A DNA stretch of 64,000 bases, taken from the NCBI RefSeq assembly GCF_018156225.1, contig NZ_JAGTAR010000007.1, positions 1 to 64,000 of the forward strand, read 5' to 3'. Below the pieces are notes generated by a model, which saw only the letters and a program-made list of their open reading frames with translations, was not told the DNA's origin and made no database searches. Source of the DNA: Carboxylicivirga sediminis (GTDB lineage: Bacteria; Bacteroidota; Bacteroidia; Bacteroidales; Marinilabiliaceae). Positions 8,121-18,293 of this stretch are shown here, in pieces; within the stretch, counting starts at the first letter, position 1; each line of letters begins with the position of its first letter. The position numbers were made by a program, and so were the translations under genes.

Positions 8121-11100
8121 TTATTGTAATTCCTTTATAATTCTGTCTATATCATTACTAAGACTTCCGCTCTCATAGGTTGTCAGTAATTTGTTTGGGA
8201 AATGCTTTTTATACCAAAGCTCTTTTTCTTCCCAATGAGCTTTATAATTAGGTAAATCCAATCTACCTACATGCTCCAAATAATATTCTTCCCCAGCAAG
8301 CATTACTGTAAAATCAGGTAAATAAAAAGTACCATCTGTGGCAAAAAGAGGTTTTTCGTACCAGAACGGAATATTCCTTTCAGTAAGCATATTCGCAATT
8401 ATTACCTCTGACTTTGAGCGAACCATGTATTCCGAAAGTGTTTCATGAATTTTCCCTACTTCGTACCAATCATTCATTATTAGCCATTCCTTCGGTAATG
8501 GATTAAACTCGAAAAGGGAAGAATTAATCTTTGATAATTTATTTGCTTCTGGTCTTGTAAGTTGTAGGAATGCTCCAATATCTTGCTCTGCAAAAACAGT
8601 AAGCTTTGTTTTTGCACGAGTAATTGCTGTATAAATTAACTCTTTTGATAGAAGGGCTTTTTTGTTTTTAGGTAATATCAAATATACCTCGTCAAACTCA
8701 CTGCCTTGTGATTTATGCACTGAAATAGCATATGCAAGTTCTAAATTGTTTTCTGGTTTTTCTTCCTTAAGCTCATTCCAATACCCCTTTGTATTTTTAT
8801 ACTTGCCTAGTTTTTTACCAAACGGGATATGAGCATCACGACCTTCAAGATTAACAATAAAATGCTCTAACCTAAAGAAAGGAGCTTTATACCTTGGATT
8901 ATACCAGGTATTTGTAGCTTCATCTTTTATTGCCTTTTTATCGTTATTATGCCAACGAGTAAATCCTAATTCCCCATTGTAAATTTGAATTGGGATAGTA
9001 GCCTTTTCTTTTGTTACATATGCAAGTATGGGGTCAGACTTTGTTCTGTTTCTAAATTGGATAATCTTATCGAATACACTTATACCGTCAACAAACCATT
9101 GCCTTTCAACACAATTCCTATTTAACTTTCTTTGTAAAAATACATTAAGAGCATCTGTGCCAAATAATTCTGAGCGATATGGAGATATTACCTGGAATTT
9201 ATCTGCCTTTTTACCATTAGGGCTATCTGAGTTTTCAAATACTTTATTTAAAAGTTCCCAATATTTTTCTTCATTGTATTCAATACCTGTCTCAAGCTCC
9301 AGGTTTTTTATTAATGTTGAAAATATTAGTTCATTGAGTTCTTCTTCATTATCCCAAAAGTGAACATCAATATCTTTTAGGTCATTATCAAACTCCAACT
9401 CCTGAATTTTCTTTAGCAAATCAGTCCTTTTTGCCTTAACTTCTGCTGTATCTTTTAAATCTTCATCAACACAAACGCTTTGTTTAAAAGTCGAGGCTAA
9501 ATCTAATATTCCAGTTCCCCTACCTTCAAGTTTATTTTCACGTTGACGTAAGTTTTCTTTTAACTCACCTTTATTTTCTTCGGGTAGCCAATCAATAAGG
9601 TCAGAAAATACTTTAGCATAACCAATAGGAGGTAGTTGGTTTGGGTCACCAACAAAAATGATTCTTTGAACAGTATTCCAATTTATAGCCCTAAACATTG
9701 TTGCCATTAGGGATTGATCAATCATAGAAGATTCGTCAATAATAAATATCCTGACATTTTCTTCTTGTTTACCGCCATTTCGCTTATAAGTGAAATTATC
9801 GTTCATCCAGCCTCTTTCAGCTAAGAAAGAGTGAATTGTTTGAGCTGATTTACCAGAACGTTCTCTTAGCCTATCTGCTGCTTTCCCTGTAGGAGCTAAA
9901 AGCAAAAATGATGTTCCAACTCCATGAGCCTTTTCAATACCTGATATAATTGACTTTACTACTGTTGTTTTCCCTGTACCTGCACCACCACTTATTACAC
10001 TCAACCCTTTACCAAATATTTTCTGACACACCTTGGCTTGCGCTGTAACAGCCTCTTTGTAATCATCAGGGTTAAGTTTTGATAGGTTAGAGGATGATAC
10101 ATAAAGGTAATCAAACCAATTCCGCTCGGTAACCGGACTTTTAAATTGAGTAATTTCACGATTCGCTAGTAGACGACAGTTTTCTTCTATCAACCGTTCA
10201 TCTTCAAAGATATTTTTTTGATAAAGGTGTAGATTATCAGACTTGTCTTTACGTTGAAATATGGCATTGTCAAGAACTTCTTTATAAGAGGTAAAGTTCT
10301 TCATTTTAAACTCAAACTGTCGCCATTCACTTAGATGAGAAATGTATTTATTTGTCTTTTGTAAAATTATCTCGGCAGCAGTAAATGTGTGAGGAGCAAT
10401 TCGCTTTAATTGGTCAATACAAAAGGCTCGAAAACGATAGGCTGAACCCTTTGATGTCATTGGCTTCAATCCCAAATCAGGTGAAGGAAGCATGCCGTGG
10501 TCTATTTTGCTTAATGAAATATGGTCATCAACATCATTACCTATATAATTTTCACAAATTAAATATGGGTTATCAACTAATTCTTTAAATGTAAATTCTA
10601 AACCATTATTAGCTCTGTTTACTGAACAGAGTTGACTAATTTGCTTTAAACGTTTCGTTTGTTCAAAGGCAAAACGAGGAAGAATCTGTAATAAGTATTC
10701 AATTTCTTCATCCTCCATTGTTGCAAAGTTATCCTGTACATCTGTTAACCTTTCCGAATCAACAACAACCGAAGGTATTGTTTCTTGTTTTAGTAGTAAA
10801 TCAAGTATTTGCTTGTAGTTTTCTTCCTCTGTATTATTTAAAACCCCCTCTTTGTAATGTGAAACCAATTCTGGTAAATCAAGATAATTTAAAACAGCAG
10901 GTAGCCCAGGGTAACATCCTCTGTTTTTCCAAAGTTCTGCTAAAAGACTTTGAAGCCATTTTCTTCTCAAACTCCAATCTTCAGTTGTATCTTTAATTTC
11001 ATACTCTAAAACATCGACAATTTCTAACGCTCTTTCAACCAGTTCCAAGGCATCATCATCAGAGACATGACGCATTGCGTACTTGAAGTTTCTTGCATTT

Positions 11101-11816
11101 TCTGGATAGAAGGCTATTTTTTCAAGTATTTCAGGATTGTCTTTGTACTTGTGATACGGTATTCTAAATCCCTCTTCTGGATAGTTTGATTGTATTGGAA
11201 CTTGCCAAACATAAGCACCTGCATATCTTTGTTTTTCTTCAACAGTGGTTTTATCGTACATAATTAAATCATGTACCTTTTTAACTCGACCAAAGCCTAC
11301 AATAGTATAGCGTTTTTCATCCTCTACAGATAAGGGATTGCTATAATTAGCATAGTAAAATATTAATGACGAATTCTCTTGAATCTCTTTTATAAATGCC
11401 TTTGCATTAGACATTCGTTTTTCATAATTAAACGTACCATCATCATTTTTATCATCATCATGATACATTTCTTCGTATGACCAAAGGCTAACGGTTGCAG
11501 GAGGTAAAGCCCATTGTTTAGTTTCTTGGTTAGTGTACCAATTAGGCGATTTTGTCTCCGCCTTTACTGTTTCATCTCCAAATGCATTAATACTCCATGA
11601 GCAAGGTGGAATGTACTCTTTCTGAATGCTATTGCAACTACATCCTGCAAATTTTTCAGCCTCTTTAACCTGTTCTGATTTCTTTTCATATAAACCACCA
11701 GGAAAAGAATATTGACCTGTACAATACGTGTTAGACAAAGGGTTACGACAAATTTTGCCATTCCAACCATCTGCATGCCAGGCAAGCCTTGCTGATATAT
11801 GTTTTACCTTGCTCAT
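8121..11816 (-). CDS. SF1 RecD-like helicase with Cys-rich N-terminus and C-terminal nuclease domain
   Basis: The 1231-residue protein has three parts. The N-terminus carries ARLAWHADGWNGKIC and several cysteines (23, 32, 59, 61, 72) that could bind metal. The centre is a RecD/UvrD-type helicase: Walker A GGAGTGKTT (610-618), PTGKAADRLRE (642-652), IIDESSMID (692-700), GDPNQLPP and a C-terminal UvrD-like block (AYAISVHKSQGSEFDEVYL, YTAITRAK). The last 100 residues look like a PD-(D/E)xK-type nuclease (E1137, P1167-D1168, E1181-H1182, as in helicases ending in a 'LEH' nuclease). It starts in an ATGA-type overlap with hsdR, so it is translationally coupled to the restriction subunit. Confidence 0.88.
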   Translation of the reverse strand: MSKVKHISARLAWHADGWNGKICRNPLSNTYCTGQYSFPGGLYEKKSEQVKEAEKFAGCSCNSIQKEYIPPCSWSINAFGDETVKAETKSPNWYTNQETKQWALPPATVSLWSYEEMYHDDDKNDDGTFNYEKRMSNAKAFIKEIQENSSLIFYYANYSNPLSVEDEKRYTIVGFGRVKKVHDLIMYDKTTVEEKQRYAGAYVWQVPIQSNYPEEGFRIPYHKYKDNPEILEKIAFYPENARNFKYAMRHVSDDDALELVERALEIVDVLEYEIKDTTEDWSLRRKWLQSLLAELWKNRGCYPGLPAVLNYLDLPELVSHYKEGVLNNTEEENYKQILDLLLKQETIPSVVVDSERLTDVQDNFATMEDEEIEYLLQILPRFAFEQTKRLKQISQLCSVNRANNGLEFTFKELVDNPYLICENYIGNDVDDHISLSKIDHGMLPSPDLGLKPMTSKGSAYRFRAFCIDQLKRIAPHTFTAAEIILQKTNKYISHLSEWRQFEFKMKNFTSYKEVLDNAIFQRKDKSDNLHLYQKNIFEDERLIEENCRLLANREITQFKSPVTERNWFDYLYVSSSNLSKLNPDDYKEAVTAQAKVCQKIFGKGLSVISGGAGTGKTTVVKSIISGIEKAHGVGTSFLLLAPTGKAADRLRERSGKSAQTIHSFLAERGWMNDNFTYKRNGGKQEENVRIFIIDESSMIDQSLMATMFRAINWNTVQRIIFVGDPNQLPPIGYAKVFSDLIDWLPEENKGELKENLRQRENKLEGRGTGILDLASTFKQSVCVDEDLKDTAEVKAKRTDLLKKIQELEFDNDLKDIDVHFWDNEEELNELIFSTLIKNLELETGIEYNEEKYWELLNKVFENSDSPNGKKADKFQVISPYRSELFGTDALNVFLQRKLNRNCVERQWFVDGISVFDKIIQFRNRTKSDPILAYVTKEKATIPIQIYNGELGFTRWHNNDKKAIKDEATNTWYNPRYKAPFFRLEHFIVNLEGRDAHIPFGKKLGKYKNTKGYWNELKEEKPENNLELAYAISVHKSQGSEFDEVYLILPKNKKALLSKELIYTAITRAKTKLTVFAEQDIGAFLQLTRPEANKLSKINSSLFEFNPLPKEWLIMNDWYEVGKIHETLSEYMVRSKSEVIIANMLTERNIPFWYEKPLFATDGTFYLPDFTVMLAGEEYYLEHVGRLDLPNYKAHWEEKELWYKKHFPNKLLTTYESGSLSNDIDRIIKELQ

Positions 11817-14800
11817 AAAATATATTGTCTGTTCTTTTTATAATTCTCTGCTTGATGGAAAATATCCTGATAAACCTCGTCTCTCTCAACCGGAGGATAA
11901 CCATGTTCATCTAAAAGCATGATTAAACCAACCTTTAACCCAAGTTTAATATCTTCTCTCTTGTTCCAATCAGGATAGTTTGCTTGCTCATCAACCAAAA
12001 CCTTTACTGCTTTGGCAAGTTCTATCATCTTATCATCAGGATATGTAAAATCATATTTTACACATAGCTGAAAAAGAATATCGAAAAAGGCTTTTTCTTC
12101 AAAGTCAATTCCCATTTCTTCTCCGGCAGAAAACTCCTTTTGAACTTCCCAAATCAGGTTGGTTATTTGTTCTGCCATTTCTTCGTACACTTCGCTTTTG
12201 AAAACATCGTTTTCGCTTCGTTCGTTGTAGCGTTCTACCAAAGCTTGCATCTTTCGTGTAAAGTCAATACCTCTTACTTGATTCACTTTCTTTATTTCTC
12301 CAATGGCTTTTGCAAGGAGTTTTTGAAGTAGCTTTATCTTGGTGTTGGGGAGTTTTATTTTATTAATCCTATCAATATAATCTTCATCGAAAATATCCTG
12401 AGTATTATCTTTTTCTTCGCCCATTTTGAATATTTCTTCAACACCATCACTAGCCAAAGCATCTTTAATCATCTCACGAACACGAGCATTCATTTGAGCT
12501 GTGTCCGGAGCATCACCTTTGGTTAGTTTAAATACAATAGAACGAATAGCTAAATAAAAATGCGTGTAATCTCTTTCTTCCTGTGTAAGCTTTTCACTTC
12601 CTGCACAAATATCGTAAGCAGCTTTAAGTCGCTTCACTAAACCCATAAAGCGTTTTTCCTTATCCTTGGTGTGCATAACAAATTCAGTACCTTCATTAAG
12701 GGTGTTAAGTTGTTGTAGTGGACTGCCATTAAAGTATTTGGAACTATCGAATTTATGAAACAGCTTGGCTAATAAATCAAGATGATTGCGAACAACAATC
12801 AATGATTCTCCAATATCTTCAAAATTATCTTCATCGCCTTTGTTATATTTTGCAAGAGCTAGATTCATTTGTTTTTTGATACCGATATAATCGACAACCA
12901 GACCCTTGTTTTTGCCTTCAAATTTCCGGTTTACACGAGAAATGGTTTGAATAAGGTTGTGTTGTTGAATAGGCTTATCAATGTAAATGGTATCAAGGAA
13001 AGGCACATCAAATCCTGTAAGCCACATATCTACAACAATGGCAATTTTAAAATTGGATTTAGAGTTTTTAAACTGACGGTCAAGTTCTTTGCGGTATTCT
13101 TTCGTGCCAAGCAGGTTATAAAGGGTTTCGTTATCATCTTTGCCACGAGTCATAATCATTTTAATACGCTCCATTGGCTTAATTTCTTTCTGCTCTTTTT
13201 CAGAAAGAACAGCACCTTCTTCGGCTACTCTTACTTCATTCCATTCAGGGCGTAGAGCAATTACATTTTTATAAAACTCATAGGCAATTTCACGAGTGCT
13301 GCATACAAACATTGCTTTGCCTTTAATTGAAGCACCTTCTGAAATCCGGTTTTCGTAATGAGTAACGAAATCCTCCGCTAATGCCTTTAAGCGGTCCGGG
13401 TCGCCAATAATCACATTCATATTGGCAACAGCTTTTTTACTTTCCTCTATCTGATAATCATTAGCACCTAATTCGGCAGCTTCTTCGTAGTATTGCTCAA
13501 TCTTCTCTAGCTCGCTGTTATGTAATGCAATTTTTGCAGCTCTACCTTCATAAACAATACGAACTGTAATTTCGTCTTTAACAGATTCTGTCATGGTATA
13601 GGCATCTACCACTTTACCAAAAACATCCAGAGTTGCATCTATTGGTGTGCCTGTAAAACCAACATAGGTAGCATTTGGTAAGGAATCATGCAGGTATTTT
13701 GCAAAGCCATAGGTTTTAGTCACCCCTTTTTCTGTAACACGAACTTTTTGGTCAAGGTTAACCTGACTTCGGTGTGCTTCATCGGAGATACAAATAACAT
13801 TAGTACGCTCAGTTAGAAGTTGCGTATCTTCGGTAAACTTGTGAATGGTGGTAAGAAATACGCCACCGCTTTGTCTGCCTTGTAGCAATTCCCTTAAATG
13901 AGAACGACTTTCTACACTTATAATATTGTTATCGCCAATGAACTTTTTTGCTTCACCAAATGTGTCTGAAAGTTGGTCATCTAAATCAGTACGGTCTGTA
14001 ATCAATACAATGGTAGGACTTTCAAAGTGCTTGCTTTTCATTAATAGGCGAGTGAGGAAAAGCATAGTGTAACTCTTACCGCACCCGGTAGCACCAAAGT
14101 AAGTTCCACCTTTACCATCACCTTTAGGTTGTTGTGCAACTTTAATATTTTCGTAAAGTCGATTGGCTGCATAATACTGCGGGTATCGGCAAACTATCTT
14201 GGCATCTTTTTTAGATGTGTCAGGAAGAAATATGAAATTGCGAATAATGTCACGTAAACGATTTTTATTCAGCATACCTTGTACCATTGTGTACATGCTG
14301 TCTATTCCATCAACATCTTTTGCGAGTCCTGCAATTCTTCGCCATGCATAGAAAAACTCATAAGGAGCGAAAAGGGAACCAGCCTTATTGTTTACACCGT
14401 CTGAAATAACGCAAAAACCATTGTATTTAAAAAGTTCCGGAATATCTCTGCGATAACGAACTGTTAATTGATTGAAAGCATCATGTATCGTTGCTTCTTC
14501 CCGAATAGCCGATTTAAACTCAAATACAACAATCGGTAAACCATTGATATATAAAATTCCATCAGGAATACGCATTTGATTATCTGTACCAGTAATTTCA
14601 AGCTGATTGACGAATTTATACTTGTTAAAATCGGGGGAATATTGCTCTTTAGGTTCAGCAACAATACTATCCAAGTCCTGGCTGTACAACTGAGCTTCCA
14701 AACCATTATAATCAATCAATTCAATATGAATATCCTTTTTACTGCGGTCTTCTCGTTTAAGAATAAAGCCATCAGCCAACCATCGCATAATGGTTTTATT

Positions 14801-15034
14801 GCTTTCATAAAGGTCGCTTGCCGGAAGAGTTTTTAATTGAAGAAGAATAGACTGTGCTTCTGTTTTTGTGAGCTGCTGATTCTCATACCGTGATAAAAGG
14901 TATTGAATTAAATCATATTCAATTATTACATCATCATCGGAACGAGTAAGGGTATTACCCAAGCGGTGTGGATAACCTTCTTGTTCAAGTAGCTCTATAT
15001 AAGCGTGTTCTAATTTTTCTTCTGTAAATTTCAT
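11813..15034 (-). CDS. hsdR: Type I restriction enzyme R subunit (HsdR)
   Basis: The 1073-residue protein has the standard HsdR order. The N-terminal nuclease has PD-ExK residues D158 and E172-F-K174 (RIPDGILY, VVFEFKS). The SF2 translocase follows with Walker A GATGCGKS near 315 and the DEAH-like box ISDEAHRSQ, then the helical C-terminal region that docks to the methylase. It cuts and translocates unmodified DNA together with HsdM and HsdS encoded upstream. It is separated from hsdS by five inserted or accessory genes, and its first 21 codons exist a second time at 18235-18293. Confidence 0.95.
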   Translation of the reverse strand: MKFTEEKLEHAYIELLEQEGYPHRLGNTLTRSDDDVIIEYDLIQYLLSRYENQQLTKTEAQSILLQLKTLPASDLYESNKTIMRWLADGFILKREDRSKKDIHIELIDYNGLEAQLYSQDLDSIVAEPKEQYSPDFNKYKFVNQLEITGTDNQMRIPDGILYINGLPIVVFEFKSAIREEATIHDAFNQLTVRYRRDIPELFKYNGFCVISDGVNNKAGSLFAPYEFFYAWRRIAGLAKDVDGIDSMYTMVQGMLNKNRLRDIIRNFIFLPDTSKKDAKIVCRYPQYYAANRLYENIKVAQQPKGDGKGGTYFGATGCGKSYTMLFLTRLLMKSKHFESPTIVLITDRTDLDDQLSDTFGEAKKFIGDNNIISVESRSHLRELLQGRQSGGVFLTTIHKFTEDTQLLTERTNVICISDEAHRSQVNLDQKVRVTEKGVTKTYGFAKYLHDSLPNATYVGFTGTPIDATLDVFGKVVDAYTMTESVKDEITVRIVYEGRAAKIALHNSELEKIEQYYEEAAELGANDYQIEESKKAVANMNVIIGDPDRLKALAEDFVTHYENRISEGASIKGKAMFVCSTREIAYEFYKNVIALRPEWNEVRVAEEGAVLSEKEQKEIKPMERIKMIMTRGKDDNETLYNLLGTKEYRKELDRQFKNSKSNFKIAIVVDMWLTGFDVPFLDTIYIDKPIQQHNLIQTISRVNRKFEGKNKGLVVDYIGIKKQMNLALAKYNKGDEDNFEDIGESLIVVRNHLDLLAKLFHKFDSSKYFNGSPLQQLNTLNEGTEFVMHTKDKEKRFMGLVKRLKAAYDICAGSEKLTQEERDYTHFYLAIRSIVFKLTKGDAPDTAQMNARVREMIKDALASDGVEEIFKMGEEKDNTQDIFDEDYIDRINKIKLPNTKIKLLQKLLAKAIGEIKKVNQVRGIDFTRKMQALVERYNERSENDVFKSEVYEEMAEQITNLIWEVQKEFSAGEEMGIDFEEKAFFDILFQLCVKYDFTYPDDKMIELAKAVKVLVDEQANYPDWNKREDIKLGLKVGLIMLLDEHGYPPVERDEVYQDIFHQAENYKKNRQYIL

Positions 15035-15037
15035 TTT
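14976..15037. repeat. 62-bp direct repeat, copy at the hsdR start
   Basis: This copy covers the first 20 or so codons of hsdR plus three bases upstream. It matches 18235-18296 in the same orientation with roughly eight mismatches. The two copies bracket the Septu-like gene pair and mark its insertion point. Confidence 0.8.
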
Positions 15038-15080
15038 GTCATAGATTCATTATTATTAAATCTTTAAGTGCTAAAGTAAT

Positions 15081-16031
15081 TTAGCTTATATCTTCATGTA
15101 TATCCTTAAAAAACTTTGCCAGAGGGGAATTTATGTACTCTTTTTCTTCATAAGGTTTTCCGAAAATATATTCATAAGCTTCTATTTCATCTTTAAACAG
15201 ATTTGGAAATGCATCCATTAATTCTTTTATGTACCCATCAGAATGTTTACTTTTTTTCTCAAGGATAAAGTTAAGTTCTGTGTGATGCATTGAATATTGT
15301 TGATTCAACCGGAATAAGTCTATATTCTTTTGGATTTTTTTACCGATTTGCGATTGGGGAGAATCGGGTTTAATGATTATATCACTATCAAATCCATCTT
15401 TTAAAGAATTATAACTTTTAGGCAAATATGAAAACTTAGCATGATTATCAAATCCCTCTTTATAAGGGTAAATATATTCCTCCAAATTTGTTGGTTTTTG
15501 ACCTTTTGCCCTTTGATTACATATTAAACATGAAGGAATTAGATTGTAAAAATTAAATCTTAGATATGGATATCTAGATTTTGGTAAAAAATGGTCAAAA
15601 TCAGCACGAGCAAATTTATTTTTATCATTTCCTAATGTTGTAATATAAGTGCGATTACAATATGGGCAGCAATGAATATCTAATTTTTTAATGATTTTAT
15701 AGGCACTCCATTTGTCATAACTTTCATAAAAGAACACGTATTGAAATGCAACCTTAAATGGGGAAGGAGTCTTAGGCTTTGTATTAACAAAGTGATTCTT
15801 TAGAATTGGTCTAAGGTTGTTTTCATGTGATTTTACACACTTCTCAACATCTCCAATAAGAAACTCCTTAAGGTGTTTCTCTAGATATTTTGTTAAATCA
15901 TATCCATTGGTCGTTTTTTGTATATTTAAATTTGCTTCCTCACAAGCAAGTCTATCCAACACTTCATTTTTAACTAAATCATAAAAATCCTGTGCCGTAT
16001 TTTTATGGTTGATATTTGATAAACTAATCAT
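15081..16031 (-). CDS. ptuB: HNH endonuclease, PtuB-like (Septu)
   Basis: The 316-residue protein has a zinc-stabilised HNH core: C122-x2-C125 (CCPYC), D146-H147 (DFDHFLPKSRYP), N163 in YNLIPSC, and C168-x2-C171. This arrangement is typical of the nuclease partner of PtuA ATPases in Septu systems and of the Ec78 retron effector pair. Its start overlaps the ATPase gene by 8 bases, so the two are co-translated. It should act as the DNA-cleaving effector once the ATPase senses phage infection. No reverse transcriptase lies nearby, so a retron is unlikely. Confidence 0.85.
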   Translation of the reverse strand: MISLSNINHKNTAQDFYDLVKNEVLDRLACEEANLNIQKTTNGYDLTKYLEKHLKEFLIGDVEKCVKSHENNLRPILKNHFVNTKPKTPSPFKVAFQYVFFYESYDKWSAYKIIKKLDIHCCPYCNRTYITTLGNDKNKFARADFDHFLPKSRYPYLRFNFYNLIPSCLICNQRAKGQKPTNLEEYIYPYKEGFDNHAKFSYLPKSYNSLKDGFDSDIIIKPDSPQSQIGKKIQKNIDLFRLNQQYSMHHTELNFILEKKSKHSDGYIKELMDAFPNLFKDEIEAYEYIFGKPYEEKEYINSPLAKFFKDIHEDIS

Positions 16032-18162
16032 CTAATTCTCTAAGTTTATTTGCGTAGTACTTTCTTAAAGCTTCTTTATGATTCTTTGCCGTAATATGAT
16101 AAAGCATTTTCAATAACTTCCCCCTAACCATTTCATCACCTATCAGTTCTATTGTATTTTCAATGGCGTTTTTTGCTTCTTTAGCCGATTTCTTTTTTTC
16201 TTCATTACCTGACATTGCCTCATATAACAGGTTAACAATTTTGTCAATTTTTTCTCTTGCAAATTCTCCAATATGTCCACTAGACATAAAAAAGGCATGG
16301 CGAAGCATATCATGGATATTTGCTCCAAATGTTTTTAAGTCACCTAAATATTTATAACTTTTTGAATCAGCTTTACCATCATTACCAATTTCAAGAAATA
16401 AGCATTGAGTTACTAATATATCAGATAGCACAAAGGGAGAATGTGTTGAAAACAAGATATTGAGATTGCTAATTCTGGGTATGTCTAACTGTTTTAAACC
16501 AGAGATTAATTCACTAACGAAATTTTGTTGAAACTCTGGGTGAAAATAAAGTTCAACTTCATCAAAGACGATATTTACATTTTTATATGTTACAGTCTTA
16601 TCCTGTATGGAGGTTCTGTCTGCAATGTCCTTTTCTGTTACAGAGTTCAGATTAATTAAATGATAATAAACTGTTTGTAGTGCATTAATTAGTTGCTGTT
16701 CGCCAGAACTTAGAAATTTAAAATCAGAATCTTCAAAAATAATATTAGGATTATAAAATGCTACAGGCATCATTCTTTCCCTATCCTCATTCGAATTAAG
16801 CCGTTTGGTCAACTCATTTAAAGTTAATTTAAGATTATTATTCTCCCATTTAATACCTTTAGTTTTATCTTCTCTTAAGATATCATATCTAACTATGTTA
16901 ATCGCCTGTCGAAGCTTTGTTGTTATATGGCTACTATCATCTTTTAATTTCCATAGCAATTTTATAAATCTTCGACTTTCTTGGGTACTATAAGCCTCTT
17001 TGGGGGAAATCTCATAATCTCTATAATCATCATAGGTACGAGTTATTTTCAGAACCTTTTTGAAAATATATAGTTTTAATAAATCAATATGTATGATTTT
17101 TTCATTTGAGAACTTTTCGCCTGTAATGCTTTTGTAAATCTTATTAAAAACTTTTTCTTTTAAATCAGCATTATATAAACTAACTAACTTATTATCATAA
17201 GAACGGTCAACATCTTTAACCTTATTCTCATCACATGTAAAAATAATTGCTTTAACCTCTTTTGCTTTTAAAAGTCTTTTTACTTTCATTGACTGGTCAA
17301 GTAAATTCAATAGAATTCTAGTTTGGCAAAGGTGTGTCTCTATGTTAATATCAAATCCACCTGATGTTCTCATTGGATTTATGACCATTGGTGTTTGATA
17401 GCCATCATTCTTGTGAAACAATTCTTCTATCCAAACTCCTATTGTTTCAGAGTTTAAACCATAAGCAGAATAGTTTAATGCGATATTATAAAAGAAGTCA
17501 TTTAATTTAAGTACATCCTCTTTTCCTTCAATATTTGCGAATAGATGAAGTATTTTATAATACCTATCTTGAGAAATATCTTTTGAAACGATTGGTATAT
17601 TATCCAATCGATTATTGTCAATTACTAAACAAAATATTGAATCATCAATAGAATAAAAAAGTTCAATCTTAAAGTTTTTCTCAAAATCTTCAATATCCGC
17701 AATTAGTCGTGTAAATCTTTCTATTTCATTTAATTGCTTTTGCTCTTTCTTTACATCAAGCTCTAATCCTTTTTCAGTTATTTCTTGTTTCCAATCATCA
17801 TACTGTAATTTAAGAGCTTGCCTTTTTGATATACAATCATCTAAATTGTCTAGTTTATTGGTTTTTACTCCAATAAGATACGTAGCAATAAAGAGTAACT
17901 CAATTAATGAACTCTTCCCAACTCCATTTTTGCCAACAAGAGCGGATATATTTATTGATGTTCCATCAATATTATATAAGTCTTCTCCTTCTATATTATT
18001 TGGAACAACATTAATAACTGATGAATGTATATCATTTTCATTATCACGAATAAAAGTATAGTCGTAAAACTTATATATATGTCCAAGTCGTAAAACTTTA
18101 GAAAATTTTTCCGCACACCCAACTAAAGGTCTTATCGCTATTAATTTAAAACCGTTGCTCAT
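16024..18162 (-). CDS. ptuA: ABC-type ATPase, PtuA-like (Septu)
   Basis: The protein (712 residues from the preferred start) has Walker A GKNGVGKSS (about 77-85), a long coiled insert, the signature LSSGEQQ, Walker B VNIVFDEVELYFHPE and the H-loop FSTHSPF, followed by TFGANIHDMLRHAFFMSSG, a block seen in Septu and retron-linked ATPases. The frame is open to an ATG at 18192, but the ATG at 18162 overlaps the stop of the hsdR relic as ATGA, which favours it. It should form the sensing ATPase of the pair with the HNH nuclease downstream. The pair sits as a cassette inside the hsdR 5' end. Confidence 0.85.
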   Translation of the reverse strand: MSNGFKLIAIRPLVGCAEKFSKVLRLGHIYKFYDYTFIRDNENDIHSSVINVVPNNIEGEDLYNIDGTSINISALVGKNGVGKSSLIELLFIATYLIGVKTNKLDNLDDCISKRQALKLQYDDWKQEITEKGLELDVKKEQKQLNEIERFTRLIADIEDFEKNFKIELFYSIDDSIFCLVIDNNRLDNIPIVSKDISQDRYYKILHLFANIEGKEDVLKLNDFFYNIALNYSAYGLNSETIGVWIEELFHKNDGYQTPMVINPMRTSGGFDINIETHLCQTRILLNLLDQSMKVKRLLKAKEVKAIIFTCDENKVKDVDRSYDNKLVSLYNADLKEKVFNKIYKSITGEKFSNEKIIHIDLLKLYIFKKVLKITRTYDDYRDYEISPKEAYSTQESRRFIKLLWKLKDDSSHITTKLRQAINIVRYDILREDKTKGIKWENNNLKLTLNELTKRLNSNEDRERMMPVAFYNPNIIFEDSDFKFLSSGEQQLINALQTVYYHLINLNSVTEKDIADRTSIQDKTVTYKNVNIVFDEVELYFHPEFQQNFVSELISGLKQLDIPRISNLNILFSTHSPFVLSDILVTQCLFLEIGNDGKADSKSYKYLGDLKTFGANIHDMLRHAFFMSSGHIGEFAREKIDKIVNLLYEAMSGNEEKKKSAKEAKNAIENTIELIGDEMVRGKLLKMLYHITAKNHKEALRKYYANKLRELDD

Positions 18163-18293
18163 AATTTTATTAATTCGTTTTGTCTTATACATTTCTCAGA
18201 GTCAAATAAAACACTTTCTAAATTACGAAAACGACCTTCTTGTTTCAGCAACTCTATATAAGCGTATTCTAATTTTTCTTCTGTGAACTTCAT
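18159..18293 (-). pseudogene. hsdR': Relic 5' end of hsdR, possibly a leader peptide for ptuA
   Basis: From an ATG at 18293 the frame reads MKFTEEKLEYAYIELLKQEG, nearly the same as the HsdR N-terminus MKFTEEKLEHAYIELLEQEG. After about 21 codons it diverges and runs 23 more codons to a TGA that overlaps the ptuA start (ATGA). It begins 4 bases after the ParB-like gene, so it marks where hsdR originally started before the Septu-like cassette entered. It may still be translated and couple ribosomes into ptuA. Confidence 0.8.

Noticed and set aside
15081-18162. Retron with ATPase/HNH effectors
   Set aside because: No reverse transcriptase or msr/msd-like RNA lies next to the pair; a Septu-like system is enough to explain it.
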